Virus record (IMG/VR): IMGVR_UViG_3300025164_000291
Span: 1 to 30,462 of that record
Source: a virus
Reading direction: 5' to 3' (one strand)
Length of the DNA: 30,462 nt
Below the pieces are notes generated by a model. The model ran no database searches. It was not told the DNA's origin and saw nothing but the letters and a program-made list of their open reading frames with translations. The position numbers and the translations under genes are program-made. The stretch's first letter is position 1; each line of letters opens with the position of its first letter. Of the stretch, positions 1-7,898 are shown piece by piece.

Positions 1-207
1 CCACTGACCAGCTTCCCACCGAGCGTCAGCCATAAAGCCAACAAGGGCACACCCCATAGCAGAACCAGTGCGATTATGGAGGCGGACAGTTACGACACGC
101 CACGGTGCGGTCGTTGGTAGTGCGCCAGCGGCACTCGGGATGACACCCTGGCCGGTCGCAGGCTGGCCGAGCCACTTATTTGCGTTTTTATAACGAATGC
201 TTTTCAT
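1..207 (-). CDS. Partial phage protein, probably virion-associated (N-terminus only)
   Basis: The window edge cuts this gene, leaving the first 69 codons. It starts with ATG directly after the TAG of the upstream 63-residue gene, so the two are probably translationally coupled. The visible part reads MKSIRYKNANKWLGQ and later has a beta-strand-like run, PWRVVTVRLHNRTGSAMG, with conserved-looking aromatics and glycines. This style is common in small phage virion proteins, but I do not recognise the family. It continues the leftward structural block and should be transcribed from the promoter near 455. Confidence 0.7.
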   Translation of the reverse strand, partial: MKSIRYKNANKWLGQPATGQGVIPSAAGALPTTAPWRVVTVRLHNRTGSAMGCALVGFMADARWEAGQW

Positions 208-399
208 CTAACGGCCACTCCTTGACCTGGGGGACTTGCCCCGTGACTTTTTATCGCGGGCGGGCTGGCCTGTTGGCTTCCAGCCATGCTCGACACCCCG
301 CAGAAGGTTGACCATGCGCTTGGCGCGGGCAGGAGACTTGGCAGTAGCCCTGTGTTCACCGCCCTTTAGGACTTCTTTACCGCGAAAATCGTAAGACAC
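208..399 (-). CDS. Small highly basic protein, unknown function
   Basis: This is a 63-residue protein starting with GTG, preceded by a strong AGGGGG ribosome site about eight bases upstream. It is very rich in Arg and Lys, and the C-terminus is almost entirely basic and polar (QPARDKKSRGKSPRSRSGR). A nucleic-acid-binding or packaging-associated role is possible, but nothing in the sequence proves one. It is the first gene after the leftward promoter at 440-468, with a leader of about 34 bases, and abuts the next gene with no gap. Confidence 0.7.
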   Translation of the reverse strand: MSYDFRGKEVLKGGEHRATAKSPARAKRMVNLLRGVEHGWKPTGQPARDKKSRGKSPRSRSGR

Positions 400-439
400 T
401 TTATAACCCCCTTCAGGTTAGGACAGTAGTACATCATAT

Positions 440-468
440 AGCATATTGTTTATGACGCACTGTGTCAA
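440..468 (-). promoter_or_regulatory. Leftward sigma-70-type promoter with embedded operator palindrome
   Basis: On the minus strand this reads TTGACA (463-468), a 17-base spacer, then TATGCT (440-445). The -35 box is the first arm of the palindrome TGACACA-G-TGCGTCA (453-467 on the plus strand as TGACGCACTGTGTCA). The same layout occurs at two other leftward promoters in the window. It would drive the 63-residue gene and everything to its left. Confidence 0.7.
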
Positions 469-497
469 GTTTATAATGCGACTTGTCAAACAATTAT

Positions 498-3400
498 TTA
501 GCTAAGTGATCGCCACGCTGTACCATCCCACACATATATTGTCACAACTCCAGCAGTAACTCTAAACACTACACCTTTTCCGTTTGGAGGGGGATCAACT
601 GGAGCGTTTGTTGTTATAGACAAAGGTACGACATTTCCTGTCCATACAACCGACCGGAAGAGGATTGGGTCAATTTCTAAGGACAGTGCTGTAAGCTGTG
701 AAAGCGCCGGTGGCAACGTCCCGCCTTCTTGCGTTACTGTCCCTATAGAAGAAACCAGCACAAGTCCTACAAGATTACGAGTGAAATCAGCAACAACTGT
801 ACCTACTGCACTAATTACCTCCACTCCCGCAAGAGTTGGAGAAACATCCTGTCCGAGATTACCAATAACCCCTGTACTCGATACTCCACTAAGTTGCACG
901 TCACTGTTCGCTGTAGGTGTACCGACGCTTCCCGCCGCAGTATGCCCCGTAATAGGTTGTTCAGGTGCAGGAGCAGAAACATCTCCAAGTATCGCAATAG
1001 AAGAAATGCCGTCTTCAGGGATAACGAAATCAACAGTTGGCGTACCGACTTCTCCAACCGCTACGACCCCCGCCAATCCGACTGTTCCTACACCCTCCGC
1101 GATAATGGTACCAGTTCCTTCAATCCCAGACACACCAGCAAGAGAAATACTTTGACTTGAAACTAAAGTCCCAACATTCGTCGTTGCTGTGACACTTGCC
1201 AGCGGGAGTTGTAGAGAAATAGAACCAACTAATCCATTCGCAGTTATACCAGTCAGTTGGGTCGGAAGGGTTGGGGTAAGTATTCCCACGGAGGCAGAAG
1301 CAAAAACACCAGTAGGTACTATAGACATTCCGCGAGAAACTGAGCCAACCGCTACCGTCGCTGCATTTCCGGTAATTGCTTTTGTTTTAGTAAGAGCAAG
1401 AGTACCAACACTACCTGTTACTGAGTTCCCAGTAGGAACTGGCCCCTGGATAACAGAGCCTACGAAGTTTATGAGAACAACAAGTTCGTTTGAGTAACCA
1501 GAAGGTCCAATACCATTAACAGCACGAACTCTATAAGTGTAGGTCGTAGCCGAAAGGATCGTCCTGTCTGTATATGTTGTTGTATTCGCCGGAAGTGTGG
1601 CAAGCAGCGCAAACGCTCCAGCGCCAATTTTCCGCTCAAGCTCGAAGTAGTCCTCGTCGGTGCTGTTGTCATCCCACGCAAGGATGGCTGTGGGGGCATT
1701 CACTCCTGTGAGCGCAACACTGTTTGGTGGTGTGGGAGTTCCTACGGCTGTGGTTCCTACAACACCTGTTAAGGCCCGAACGAGGTCTCCGATAACAGGA
1801 GTGACGGTCCCAACACTGCCTGTGGCCGCTACCCCAGTAAGTGGAGCCGTTCCGGTTGGTATAGTAACAGAACCGACACTCCCGGTAGCCTCAATCCCAG
1901 AAAGAGCGGCTTGGCGCGGAATGCCTTGTGTGGACTTAAACTTCCATGACTGGAAGCGGCCTCCAAGGTTGCCTAAGCGCCCTCTTCCTCCAGTATTCCA
2001 ATAATAAACGAGCGGTTGGGAAACAGTAACAGAATCTACGCTCCCAGTTGCAGCTTCTCCTACAACCGCGACAGTAGAAGAGGGCGTGATTGTACCAACG
2101 GAAGCCGCCGCTTCGGTCCCAGAAATGGCTTGGGATTGGCTAACAGTCCCTATAAAGCCGGTAGAAGAGTTCCCCGTTAGTGGAATGCTGTAGTCTGGAG
2201 AAGCAGTCCCTACGTCAGAAGTGGCCGCAACACCAGAAACCGCCTGCGCTTGACTGACTGAACCAACTGCGCCTGTTGCTTCACTGCCTGTTAGGGAAAC
2301 GTCAGCACTTTGAACAACTGTACCGACAGATGCCGTGGCACTGGGTCCGGTAATTGGCGCGTCTATATTTGGAGCAGCCGCTTGAACGGCTGTAGTTGCA
2401 CTGACTCCCGTTAGAGCAGCTTCGGCATCTCCACCCTGGCTCGCAACAACAGTACCAACACTACCTATTGCTCCCTCTCCTACAAGTGGAACAGTGCTGC
2501 TTGGTACGACTGAACCAGTACCAGATGTTGCTTCAGTTCCAGTAATGGAAACGTTGGCTGAAGGTGTGAGCGTCCCTACAGCACTGGTTGCTTCAACTCC
2601 TGTAGTTGGGACGTTTTCGTTAGGGGTTAGCGTTCCTACTGCGGTAGTAGCTTCAATTCCAATAAGCGGGACACTTGAATCAGGAACAAGAGTACCGACA
2701 CTGGCGGTTGCTTCAATTCCTGAAATCGCCTGTGTCGGAATAATATTATCAACAGAAGTAGTTGCGGCTACTCCCGTCAACCCGACAGTAATAGCGACTA
2801 AAAACGCCCCAAAAAGGCCGCTGCCGAATTCGCCAGTAAGCGGCGTTTCAACATCAGAAGTTAGGACTGCCTCTTTCTTGAACCGACGAGACTGAAACCA
2901 GCCGCCCCACTTTGCTGGTTTATTCCAAACACGCGCATCTACAGCCCTGAATGTGATAGTGCTTGCTGCCCATGTGTCGGAAGACCCCATTGTATATGCG
3001 GCAGGGGCTTCTGGCCCAGGAACGCCAAGGACTTTAGATGAAATCGCGACAGTGGACCCAACCGTTGTACTGGCCTGTCCAGTATTCGCTTCTACGAGAT
3101 TAGTGTAACCGGAGGGAACTGCTGAGACGGTAGTATCGTCGTCATCCAAGAAAGCGACGGCGACACTAAGAGCGCCTGGGGTTACTGAAGTGGTTGCTGT
3201 GGGGTTTGGGGCGTTGCTGGTTCCTGTTGCTGGTGTCTGCCAGGCGGCGTCGAGAATTGTGTTAGGATCGCCGCCGCGCCATACCTGGACGACGTTGGAC
3301 TTGAGAATAGTTGCATGTTTGACGACATCAACGGTGGTGTCCGGCGTGGCCCCCATGACCTTGTAGCCAAAGTTCGCGCCGGGGTTTGCGCCCGTTCCGT

Positions 3401-3572
3401 TTTCAGGGACGGTATATCCTGCCGAGGCGATGGAATCAGCACAACTAATATCGCCAGCAGTCGCTACAAGAACAAGATCGCCTGTGATTGGCGAGCCAGG
3501 AAGCGTGATGGACTGGTTGCCAGAACCAGCAGTAATAGTTGTTCCGAGTTCTCCAACCTTCAACCACGCCAT
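498..3572 (-). CDS. Giant repeat-containing tail fibre / virion surface protein
   Basis: This 1024-residue protein starts at ATG 3572, eight bases after the previous stop. Residues 1-210 form a beta-rich, jelly-roll-like head similar in layout to the neighbouring 236-residue protein. From about residue 264 to the C-terminal region there are about 29 copies of a ~19-residue motif, roughly LTGVEATSAVGTLTPS. A Fn3-like domain (about residues 620-697, ending TYTYRVRAVNGIGPSGYSNE) interrupts the array. Two short tethers, WGGWFQSRRFKK (about 220) and GGRFQSWKFKS (about 537), punctuate it. The C-terminal 65 residues lack the repeat and end in IYVWDGTAWRSLS. Its place in the tail region and repetitive beta composition suggest a fibre or decoration protein; no enzyme motif is seen. 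Confidence 0.8.
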   Translation of the reverse strand: MAWLKVGELGTTITAGSGNQSITLPGSPITGDLVLVATAGDISCADSIASAGYTVPENGTGANPGANFGYKVMGATPDTTVDVVKHATILKSNVVQVWRGGDPNTILDAAWQTPATGTSNAPNPTATTSVTPGALSVAVAFLDDDDTTVSAVPSGYTNLVEANTGQASTTVGSTVAISSKVLGVPGPEAPAAYTMGSSDTWAASTITFRAVDARVWNKPAKWGGWFQSRRFKKEAVLTSDVETPLTGEFGSGLFGAFLVAITVGLTGVAATTSVDNIIPTQAISGIEATASVGTLVPDSSVPLIGIEATTAVGTLTPNENVPTTGVEATSAVGTLTPSANVSITGTEATSGTGSVVPSSTVPLVGEGAIGSVGTVVASQGGDAEAALTGVSATTAVQAAAPNIDAPITGPSATASVGTVVQSADVSLTGSEATGAVGSVSQAQAVSGVAATSDVGTASPDYSIPLTGNSSTGFIGTVSQSQAISGTEAAASVGTITPSSTVAVVGEAATGSVDSVTVSQPLVYYWNTGGRGRLGNLGGRFQSWKFKSTQGIPRQAALSGIEATGSVGSVTIPTGTAPLTGVAATGSVGTVTPVIGDLVRALTGVVGTTAVGTPTPPNSVALTGVNAPTAILAWDDNSTDEDYFELERKIGAGAFALLATLPANTTTYTDRTILSATTYTYRVRAVNGIGPSGYSNELVVLINFVGSVIQGPVPTGNSVTGSVGTLALTKTKAITGNAATVAVGSVSRGMSIVPTGVFASASVGILTPTLPTQLTGITANGLVGSISLQLPLASVTATTNVGTLVSSQSISLAGVSGIEGTGTIIAEGVGTVGLAGVVAVGEVGTPTVDFVIPEDGISSIAILGDVSAPAPEQPITGHTAAGSVGTPTANSDVQLSGVSSTGVIGNLGQDVSPTLAGVEVISAVGTVVADFTRNLVGLVLVSSIGTVTQEGGTLPPALSQLTALSLEIDPILFRSVVWTGNVVPLSITTNAPVDPPPNGKGVVFRVTAGVVTIYVWDGTAWRSLS
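735..2790 (-). repeat. Degenerate tandem ~57-base repeat array encoding ~19-residue units
   Basis: About 29 degenerate units lie within the fibre gene. At protein level each reads approximately (L/I)(T/S)G-x-x-AT-x-x-VG(T/S)-(V/L)-(T/S)-P/Q followed by 4-6 variable residues. The array is broken once by a GGRFQSWKFKS tether (DNA near 1930-2005) and once by a Fn3-like domain (near 1480-1710). Units differ widely at the base level, so this is an old or diversified array rather than a recent expansion. Confidence 0.75.
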
Positions 3573-3579
3573 TAAGGAA

Positions 3580-4290
3580 TTATCCTAAACTGCCTGGCCG
3601 ACGAATCTTATTGTAGAAAATTGATCGAGGTGCCCACGCTTGCGTCGCCCCGCCCGCCGCTACTTTATGTGCGCTAATCGTCACACCAGCCGAAGTACCC
3701 GCAGTCGCCGTCCAGGACGAATTGTATGTACCCGTGGCACTCACGATGCGGTAGGCACTAGCCGCATTCAGGCCGTCCCCACTCGTTTGGTTCCATTCAG
3801 ATAATTTCGTGAAGGGCGACGCGACGGTTGTTGTGGGATTGGTGCCGTCTGGCATGAACACAAAGGAAACAAGGAAGGTATCCGCCACGGTTGTCGCAAC
3901 GCCTGGCGAAGTAAATGGCGACGCACTGTCCTCCTGGCGACCCGCGACATCCAGTGATGGAGAAGCACTTGTGCCCGTACCCTCCACCACAATGATACTG
4001 CAATAAGCCGACCCCGCCGTTCCCGTGAAGGTATGGCTGCTGCCACGAAGTCCCGCACTCGCGCCATTGTTATCGTTGTAATAGACACGAAACTCTGTAC
4101 CGTCACTTAGACTGAGTTGTGTGCCGATCTGCGTCCACGTATTGCCTTTGCTATCCGTTACACTGGTAAATGTACCAAAGAACCGGAAGCCAACAATAAT
4201 GGTACTGCCAGCAGTCGTCGTAACGCTTGAGGTTACAACGCTCGTTCCGCTGCTGCCATTGACAGTGTCGATGCCCAGACCGAGTGCCAT
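3580..4290 (-). CDS. Adhesin-like virion protein, paralogue of the fibre N-terminal domain
   Basis: A 236-residue Ser/Thr/Gly-rich beta protein. Its ATG overlaps the upstream stop by one base (TAATG). It has no signal peptide or catalytic motif. The layout resembles residues 1-210 of the fibre: an early strand region, a VEGTGTSASPSLD segment, a SPGVATTVADTFLVSFVF strand, an SPFTKLSEWNQ loop and a terminal AGVTISAHKVA strand. It ends in APRSIFYNKIRRPG, which recalls the short basic-aromatic tethers of the fibre. It is probably a small receptor-binding or decoration protein in the same particle. Function is inferred from position and composition. Confidence 0.7.
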   Translation of the reverse strand: MALGLGIDTVNGSSGTSVVTSSVTTTAGSTIIVGFRFFGTFTSVTDSKGNTWTQIGTQLSLSDGTEFRVYYNDNNGASAGLRGSSHTFTGTAGSAYCSIIVVEGTGTSASPSLDVAGRQEDSASPFTSPGVATTVADTFLVSFVFMPDGTNPTTTVASPFTKLSEWNQTSGDGLNAASAYRIVSATGTYNSSWTATAGTSAGVTISAHKVAAGGATQAWAPRSIFYNKIRRPGSLG

Positions 4291-6038
4291 TAGGGGACTA
4301 ACCTCAGGTTCGTCGGGGCTGCTGGCGGTGATGGGCCGGCCCCGGTTGGGTCAAACCACTTGAACGCCCCAATATCGAGTTCGTTCGTCGTGCCCCATTG
4401 AGTATCTGTGACGGCCACACCAATTCCCCGTAATCCGCTCGTACTCTGAAGATGAAACTCATTGCTGGCAAGGTCAATAACATTGGGCGTGGTTGTAACA
4501 TTATTCTGATAGAATGTCGGCCAATCGGTGTTGGCCCCAACCGTAGTCCTCCCTGATCCGCCCCAATCGCGCCAACAGGAAATGTTGTTTGGGTACTCGA
4601 CGCCTAGATAACGATCAAGGATGAGGTTGTTCCTCCACACGCTACCCGTGTAGGTGTCCACCATCGCGGACTGAATACGATTGTTCGAATATTCATTCCC
4701 AGCATTCTCGTTCGCGTAAATGATGTTGTTGGCATAGACGCCGTTGGTGGCTGTCGTGAAGGATGTAATGCCGATACCGCCATTATTGTAAATGACATTG
4801 TTGTAAATGAGATTATTGCTCGCATCACCACCAACTCCGCTGATCTCGATGCCGTGATCGTCCCCGCCATAAAACACGTTCCGCCGGACGGTGGTACGTT
4901 GTGCGCTGACTTCGATTCCTGGTTTATATAAGCTACTGTGCTGGGGGTCCGCGTTCACATCCTTAAAGACGTTGCCTTCGATCAAATTATACTGGCAGTT
5001 GGGAGCGCCAGTCGCCTCCCAGCCTAAGCCCATGCCGCCGTCAAAGAGATTGTTCTTCCACTGGTTGTAATCGGAGCCTTCTTTTGTCAGTCCCGTATCG
5101 TGGCCGCCGCGCTGCGAGTGGCTATACTGGATCACGTTTCTGTCAGACGAACTGCCGATTGTCACGATGGTCGAACCGTCATCTAGGCCCCATTGTCCGG
5201 CATCATGTACATAGGAATAGTGGACGAGATTGTAGCCGTTTGTGATATAAATGCCTTCTAACCAGCCTCCGCCACCCGCATCAATCTCGGCATTCACGAT
5301 GGCGTTTCGCTGTCCGCCGATGTTGACGCGGGGACCGTTGCCATCGGTGTTGTCCACGTTGATCCCGTCGAGGATCAGGTAGTTCCTGCCCGAGCTGATG
5401 TAAATAGTGGACTGTCCGCCGGGGGCGTTGCTCGTCGTGATGGTCGGTGTTTCCCCGTAGTTCGCTTGGATCACGGTGCGATTCGCCTGCGTGCCGCTGT
5501 TCACAGGAATAAAAGAGTCTGAACTGTATGTGCCCCCACCGACCAGGACCAGGGTCCCAGCGGCGACTCCATTCGCAGACGAGACTTTCGGCCAGGCGTT
5601 CGCCCAGGAGGTGCCGTTTTGGGAGCCCGCACCGCCCGGCACGACGTACCGGATGGTCCCAGGCGTCGTCGTGGTGGCACTCGCCGTGTTGGAATAGGAG
5701 CCGAAAACCTCCGTGCCGCTGTCATTCTTGGCATAGGTGCGGACGCGGAAATTGTAGGTGGTGCCGTATTTGAGCCCGTACATCTGGAATTTGGCGGCGG
5801 ACCCCATGCTCGTCCCGGTCCCGTCCGTGATGTCCGTGTAGTGGGCCTCGGTCACCCAGTAGGGGAGCCAGTTCCGCCCGTCGCGCGTGATCGGCAGCTC
5901 GGTCCAGGAGCTGTACCGCGAGTCCCCATCGGACTGAATCTCGACCTTGTAGCCCCAGCCAGGATTCGTGACCGCAGGCCACGTCAGATTGATCTGATTT
6001 GGACCCTTAGCGGTCGCGGTGATGACCGGCGCGTCCAT
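4290..6038 (-). CDS. Tailspike: Fn3-like domain plus right-handed beta-helix
   Basis: A 582-residue protein. Residues 1-125 are Fn3-like (GPNQINLTWPAV and GTTYNFRVRTYAKNDSG are the typical strands). Residues about 130-560 form a parallel beta-helix with pectate-lyase/NosD-like coils rich in NNVIYNN, NNLI and GIEI rungs. The entry motif WANAWPKV and early TIRYVVPGGAG match the start of many secreted or phage beta-helix proteins. Such proteins bind or depolymerise surface polysaccharide. Asp/Glu-rich rungs are present, but I cannot assign catalytic residues. The 5' portion is clearly more GC-rich than the rest, suggesting a modular origin of the Fn3 part. A GAGGA ribosome site precedes the ATG. 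Confidence 0.82.
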   Translation of the reverse strand: MDAPVITATAKGPNQINLTWPAVTNPGWGYKVEIQSDGDSRYSSWTELPITRDGRNWLPYWVTEAHYTDITDGTGTSMGSAAKFQMYGLKYGTTYNFRVRTYAKNDSGTEVFGSYSNTASATTTTPGTIRYVVPGGAGSQNGTSWANAWPKVSSANGVAAGTLVLVGGGTYSSDSFIPVNSGTQANRTVIQANYGETPTITTSNAPGGQSTIYISSGRNYLILDGINVDNTDGNGPRVNIGGQRNAIVNAEIDAGGGGWLEGIYITNGYNLVHYSYVHDAGQWGLDDGSTIVTIGSSSDRNVIQYSHSQRGGHDTGLTKEGSDYNQWKNNLFDGGMGLGWEATGAPNCQYNLIEGNVFKDVNADPQHSSLYKPGIEVSAQRTTVRRNVFYGGDDHGIEISGVGGDASNNLIYNNVIYNNGGIGITSFTTATNGVYANNIIYANENAGNEYSNNRIQSAMVDTYTGSVWRNNLILDRYLGVEYPNNISCWRDWGGSGRTTVGANTDWPTFYQNNVTTTPNVIDLASNEFHLQSTSGLRGIGVAVTDTQWGTTNELDIGAFKWFDPTGAGPSPPAAPTNLRLVP

Positions 6039-6083
6039 ATCGCTAAGTCCTCATGGATAGACCCACCACGCCTGCCTTTTCCA

Positions 6084-6653
6084 TTAGTTAAGAGCTTCCA
6101 CTACATATTGCTGTACCTGAATCCCGTTGCCGGCGTTGCTGATCGAGAAGCCAGTCCAGAAGTCAAGAATGTTCGCAATCGTGCTATCAAACCCTGTACC
6201 AACAGCAGGAGCAGTCACAGGAAGTAAGAAGGAGCCAGAAGTATTCACAGCGTCTACCTGTGAGGCAGTTAGTGTGAACATAATCCCAGCGACAAGCCCT
6301 TGACCCATGAAATTTGCTGTTGTAGTGGCTCCGATTGCCCGGCATGTAAGTAATACCTCAAGCACGAACGGCAGTGTTGTGTGTGCCGTCGCGTTAAGTT
6401 GAATTGCGCCAGAGGTCCAGACAACGATAGTGCCAAGCATAACTTGGAAAGTAATTGTCCCTGGTGTTGTCACAATGTTACTGATCCCACCAGAAACAGT
6501 TACCCGAAGAACCTTACCTTCCGAAAAGTAGTTCGGAGCGAAGGTGTAAAGTGATGTTGCTGGAATGACTGTCTTCGCGGTCGTGTAGGTATTGAACAGC
6601 GTTCCGGCAACGGACTGAGCAACAAGCGTTTCCTGCCAAGTTTGAAGGCTCAT
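6084..6653 (-). CDS. Probable virion protein, beta-rich, unknown function
   Basis: A 189-residue protein with a good AAAGGAGAG ribosome site upstream of ATG 6653. It begins MSLQTWQETLVAQ, is rich in Thr/Val/Ala, and has strands such as TPGTITFQVMLGTIVVWTSGA. No Cys-metal site, signal peptide or membrane segment is convincing. It looks like a jelly-roll decoration or minor head/tail protein. It sits between a 154-residue virion-like protein and the tailspike in one leftward operon. Confidence 0.72.
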   Translation of the reverse strand: MSLQTWQETLVAQSVAGTLFNTYTTAKTVIPATSLYTFAPNYFSEGKVLRVTVSGGISNIVTTPGTITFQVMLGTIVVWTSGAIQLNATAHTTLPFVLEVLLTCRAIGATTTANFMGQGLVAGIMFTLTASQVDAVNTSGSFLLPVTAPAVGTGFDSTIANILDFWTGFSISNAGNGIQVQQYVVEALN

Positions 6654-6665
6654 GTATTCTCTCCT

Positions 6666-7130
6666 TTATGCAATCCGAATGAGGCCAGTTGTGGCATCGT
6701 TCGTCGGCATTGTGAGAGTGAATGTCCCAGCAGTGATCGTCTGAGCGCCGAAGGTATGCACGCTCACCGTCTTGTTACCCTGAGTCGAGTTGTAAATCAT
6801 CACCGCATCAAAGGCGGTTGCCAATGTCACAGTTGTGTACACGATGGAAGCAGTCGGCGTACTAAAGGCGGTCGTGCTAGTACTCGTCGGCGCGATCCAA
6901 TCTGGTGAACCTGTGAGGTCAACTCCGCCCGCGACGTAGTTTGTCCCTGACACTTCACCCGTTGCTGTATATACTGTGGACGAGGCATTGACCGTTGCCG
7001 TAGTGAGGTACAATGCAGCCTTGAATGAGTCAGCGGTCGTTGTGCCGCGAGTAACTGTGGTCCCAAACGCATGAATCCCGTTTAGGAGTTCCACCTTGAA
7101 ACTCGTTGCCATTGCTTGTGTGTTTGCCAT
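6666..7130 (-). CDS. Probable small virion protein
   Basis: A 154-residue protein starting MANTQAMATSFKVELLNGIHAFG, with a GGAGAAATAA ribosome region just before the ATG. It is almost entirely Thr/Ser/Val/Ala beta-type sequence with no charged clusters. The LNG-x-HxF start followed by FKAALYLTTA and a later VDLTGSPDWIAPTST stretch resembles small structural proteins I associate with other tailed phages; this is recollection, not a search. It ends ten bases before the next gene's stop boundary and is co-transcribed with its neighbours. Confidence 0.72.
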   Translation of the reverse strand: MANTQAMATSFKVELLNGIHAFGTTVTRGTTTADSFKAALYLTTATVNASSTVYTATGEVSGTNYVAGGVDLTGSPDWIAPTSTSTTAFSTPTASIVYTTVTLATAFDAVMIYNSTQGNKTVSVHTFGAQTITAGTFTLTMPTNDATTGLIRIA

Positions 7131-7139
7131 TTATTTCTC

Positions 7140-7364
7140 CTAGATGGGTTGGATAACCCCCGACATTGGGGGCATCTTTTTGAGTGTGACATGCGCCGAG
7201 CGATGCACTAACTCACCATTGAAATAATACTCGACCCAGGTGGTTGTTTCGTTTTCATTGTCAATCTCGCCTGTTCTCTTATTCAGCAAGGCGATGTCCA
7301 TTTCCCCGTGAACTGTATTGACAGTCTCAGGGATTGACTTTAGGCTTCCTTTCCATTCTCTCAT
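7140..7364 (-). CDS. Small protein of the virion operon, unknown function
   Basis: A 74-residue protein. I place the start at ATG 7364 because a near-perfect AGGAGG lies five bases upstream. A longer reading to 7442 would overlap the upstream gene and leave this ribosome site unused. It begins MREWKGSLKSIPETVNTVHG and includes TTWVEYYFNGELVHRSAHV. No domain is recognised. It has mixed charge and no membrane segment. Confidence 0.65.
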   Translation of the reverse strand: MREWKGSLKSIPETVNTVHGEMDIALLNKRTGEIDNENETTTWVEYYFNGELVHRSAHVTLKKMPPMSGVIQPI

Positions 7365-7383
7365 GTCACCCTCCTGTGATTCT

Positions 7384-7644
7384 TTAAGAGTAGGATAATC
7401 CTGTTCTGTTGTCCCATACATTTGTGAAGTTGTCTGACCCAACGGCCCACTTCATGCCAGTCAAGTTCGAGTTACTGTCGTACTCTAATCTTACAATCCT
7501 CCATACACCAGAGGATTGGCTAGACCCAGGAGCGGCCTTCCCTATATAAATCAAGAGGCCGTTTGAATCAAACGCCAGTAAAGTCGTGAACTTAGTAGGT
7601 TCATCTACTGGAATACGGATGCCAGAAACAGACTTGACAGTCAC
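7384..7644 (-). CDS. Small conserved-type phage virion protein
   Basis: An 86-residue protein with GTG start at 7644 and GAGGT upstream. It contains YIGKAAPGSSQSSGVWRI followed by a C-terminal NVWDNRTGLSYS. The KAAPGS...W-I and WDNR...SYS features match a small protein type I recall from many tailed phages, often beside tail or capsid genes, with no defined function. It is first after the leftward promoter at 7670-7698 (leader about 19 bases). Confidence 0.72.
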   Translation of the reverse strand: MTVKSVSGIRIPVDEPTKFTTLLAFDSNGLLIYIGKAAPGSSQSSGVWRIVRLEYDSNSNLTGMKWAVGSDNFTNVWDNRTGLSYS

Positions 7645-7669
7645 CTTTTCTTACCTCGTATAACACACT

Positions 7670-7698
7670 AGTGTATTATATATAATGCACTGCGTCAA
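7670..7698 (-). promoter_or_regulatory. Leftward sigma-70-type promoter with operator-like -35 palindrome
   Basis: The minus strand reads TTGACG (7693-7698), a 17-base spacer, then TACACT (7670-7675). The -35 belongs to TGACGCA-G-TGCATTA, a decayed copy of the palindrome seen at the other leftward promoters. A perfect ACACTAGTGT palindrome covers the -10. It lies between the 65-residue gene and the 86-residue gene, so it should boost the tail/fibre genes. Confidence 0.65.
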
Positions 7699-7700
7699 GT

Positions 7701-7898
7701 TTATTTTGTGGTAATGGAGCGTCTAAGTTCGGTTATTTCTATTGCGAGTGCGTTTTTATCGGCCCTGAGTGCTTCTAGTTCGTTCCGCATGGCAAATAGA
7801 GCATCTTTAAACCACAGACTGACCATAAATGCTCGCACAATTCGGTGCAGTAAGCGGCTAAATCTCCCGTGTTTTGGGCTAATTATAAGCATTCCCAT
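7701..7898 (-). CDS. Small coiled-coil protein
   Basis: A 65-residue protein whose ATG overlaps the preceding stop (TAATG), suggesting coupling. The N-terminal half is basic and hydrophobic (SRLLHRIVRAFMVSLWFKD), possibly membrane-associated. The C-terminal half, MRNELEALRADKNALAIEITELRRS, has heptad spacing typical of a coiled coil. There is no strong Shine-Dalgarno site of its own. Function is unknown. Confidence 0.5.
   Translation of the reverse strand: MGMLIISPKHGRFSRLLHRIVRAFMVSLWFKDALFAMRNELEALRADKNALAIEITELRRSITTK

Noticed and set aside
463-490. Second upstream TTGACA near 484 as an extra promoter
   Set aside because: No -10 element lies at suitable spacing. It is probably a chance copy next to the true -35.
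735-2790. CRISPR array
   Set aside because: The repeats are degenerate, in frame and protein-coding, with no constant repeat and spacer structure. No array was seen elsewhere in the window.
5619-6227. Long rightward reading frame (202 residues) opposite the tailspike start
   Set aside because: It is antisense to a well-supported gene in a GC-rich stretch, is extremely Arg/Gly/Pro/Val-rich, and has no ribosome site.
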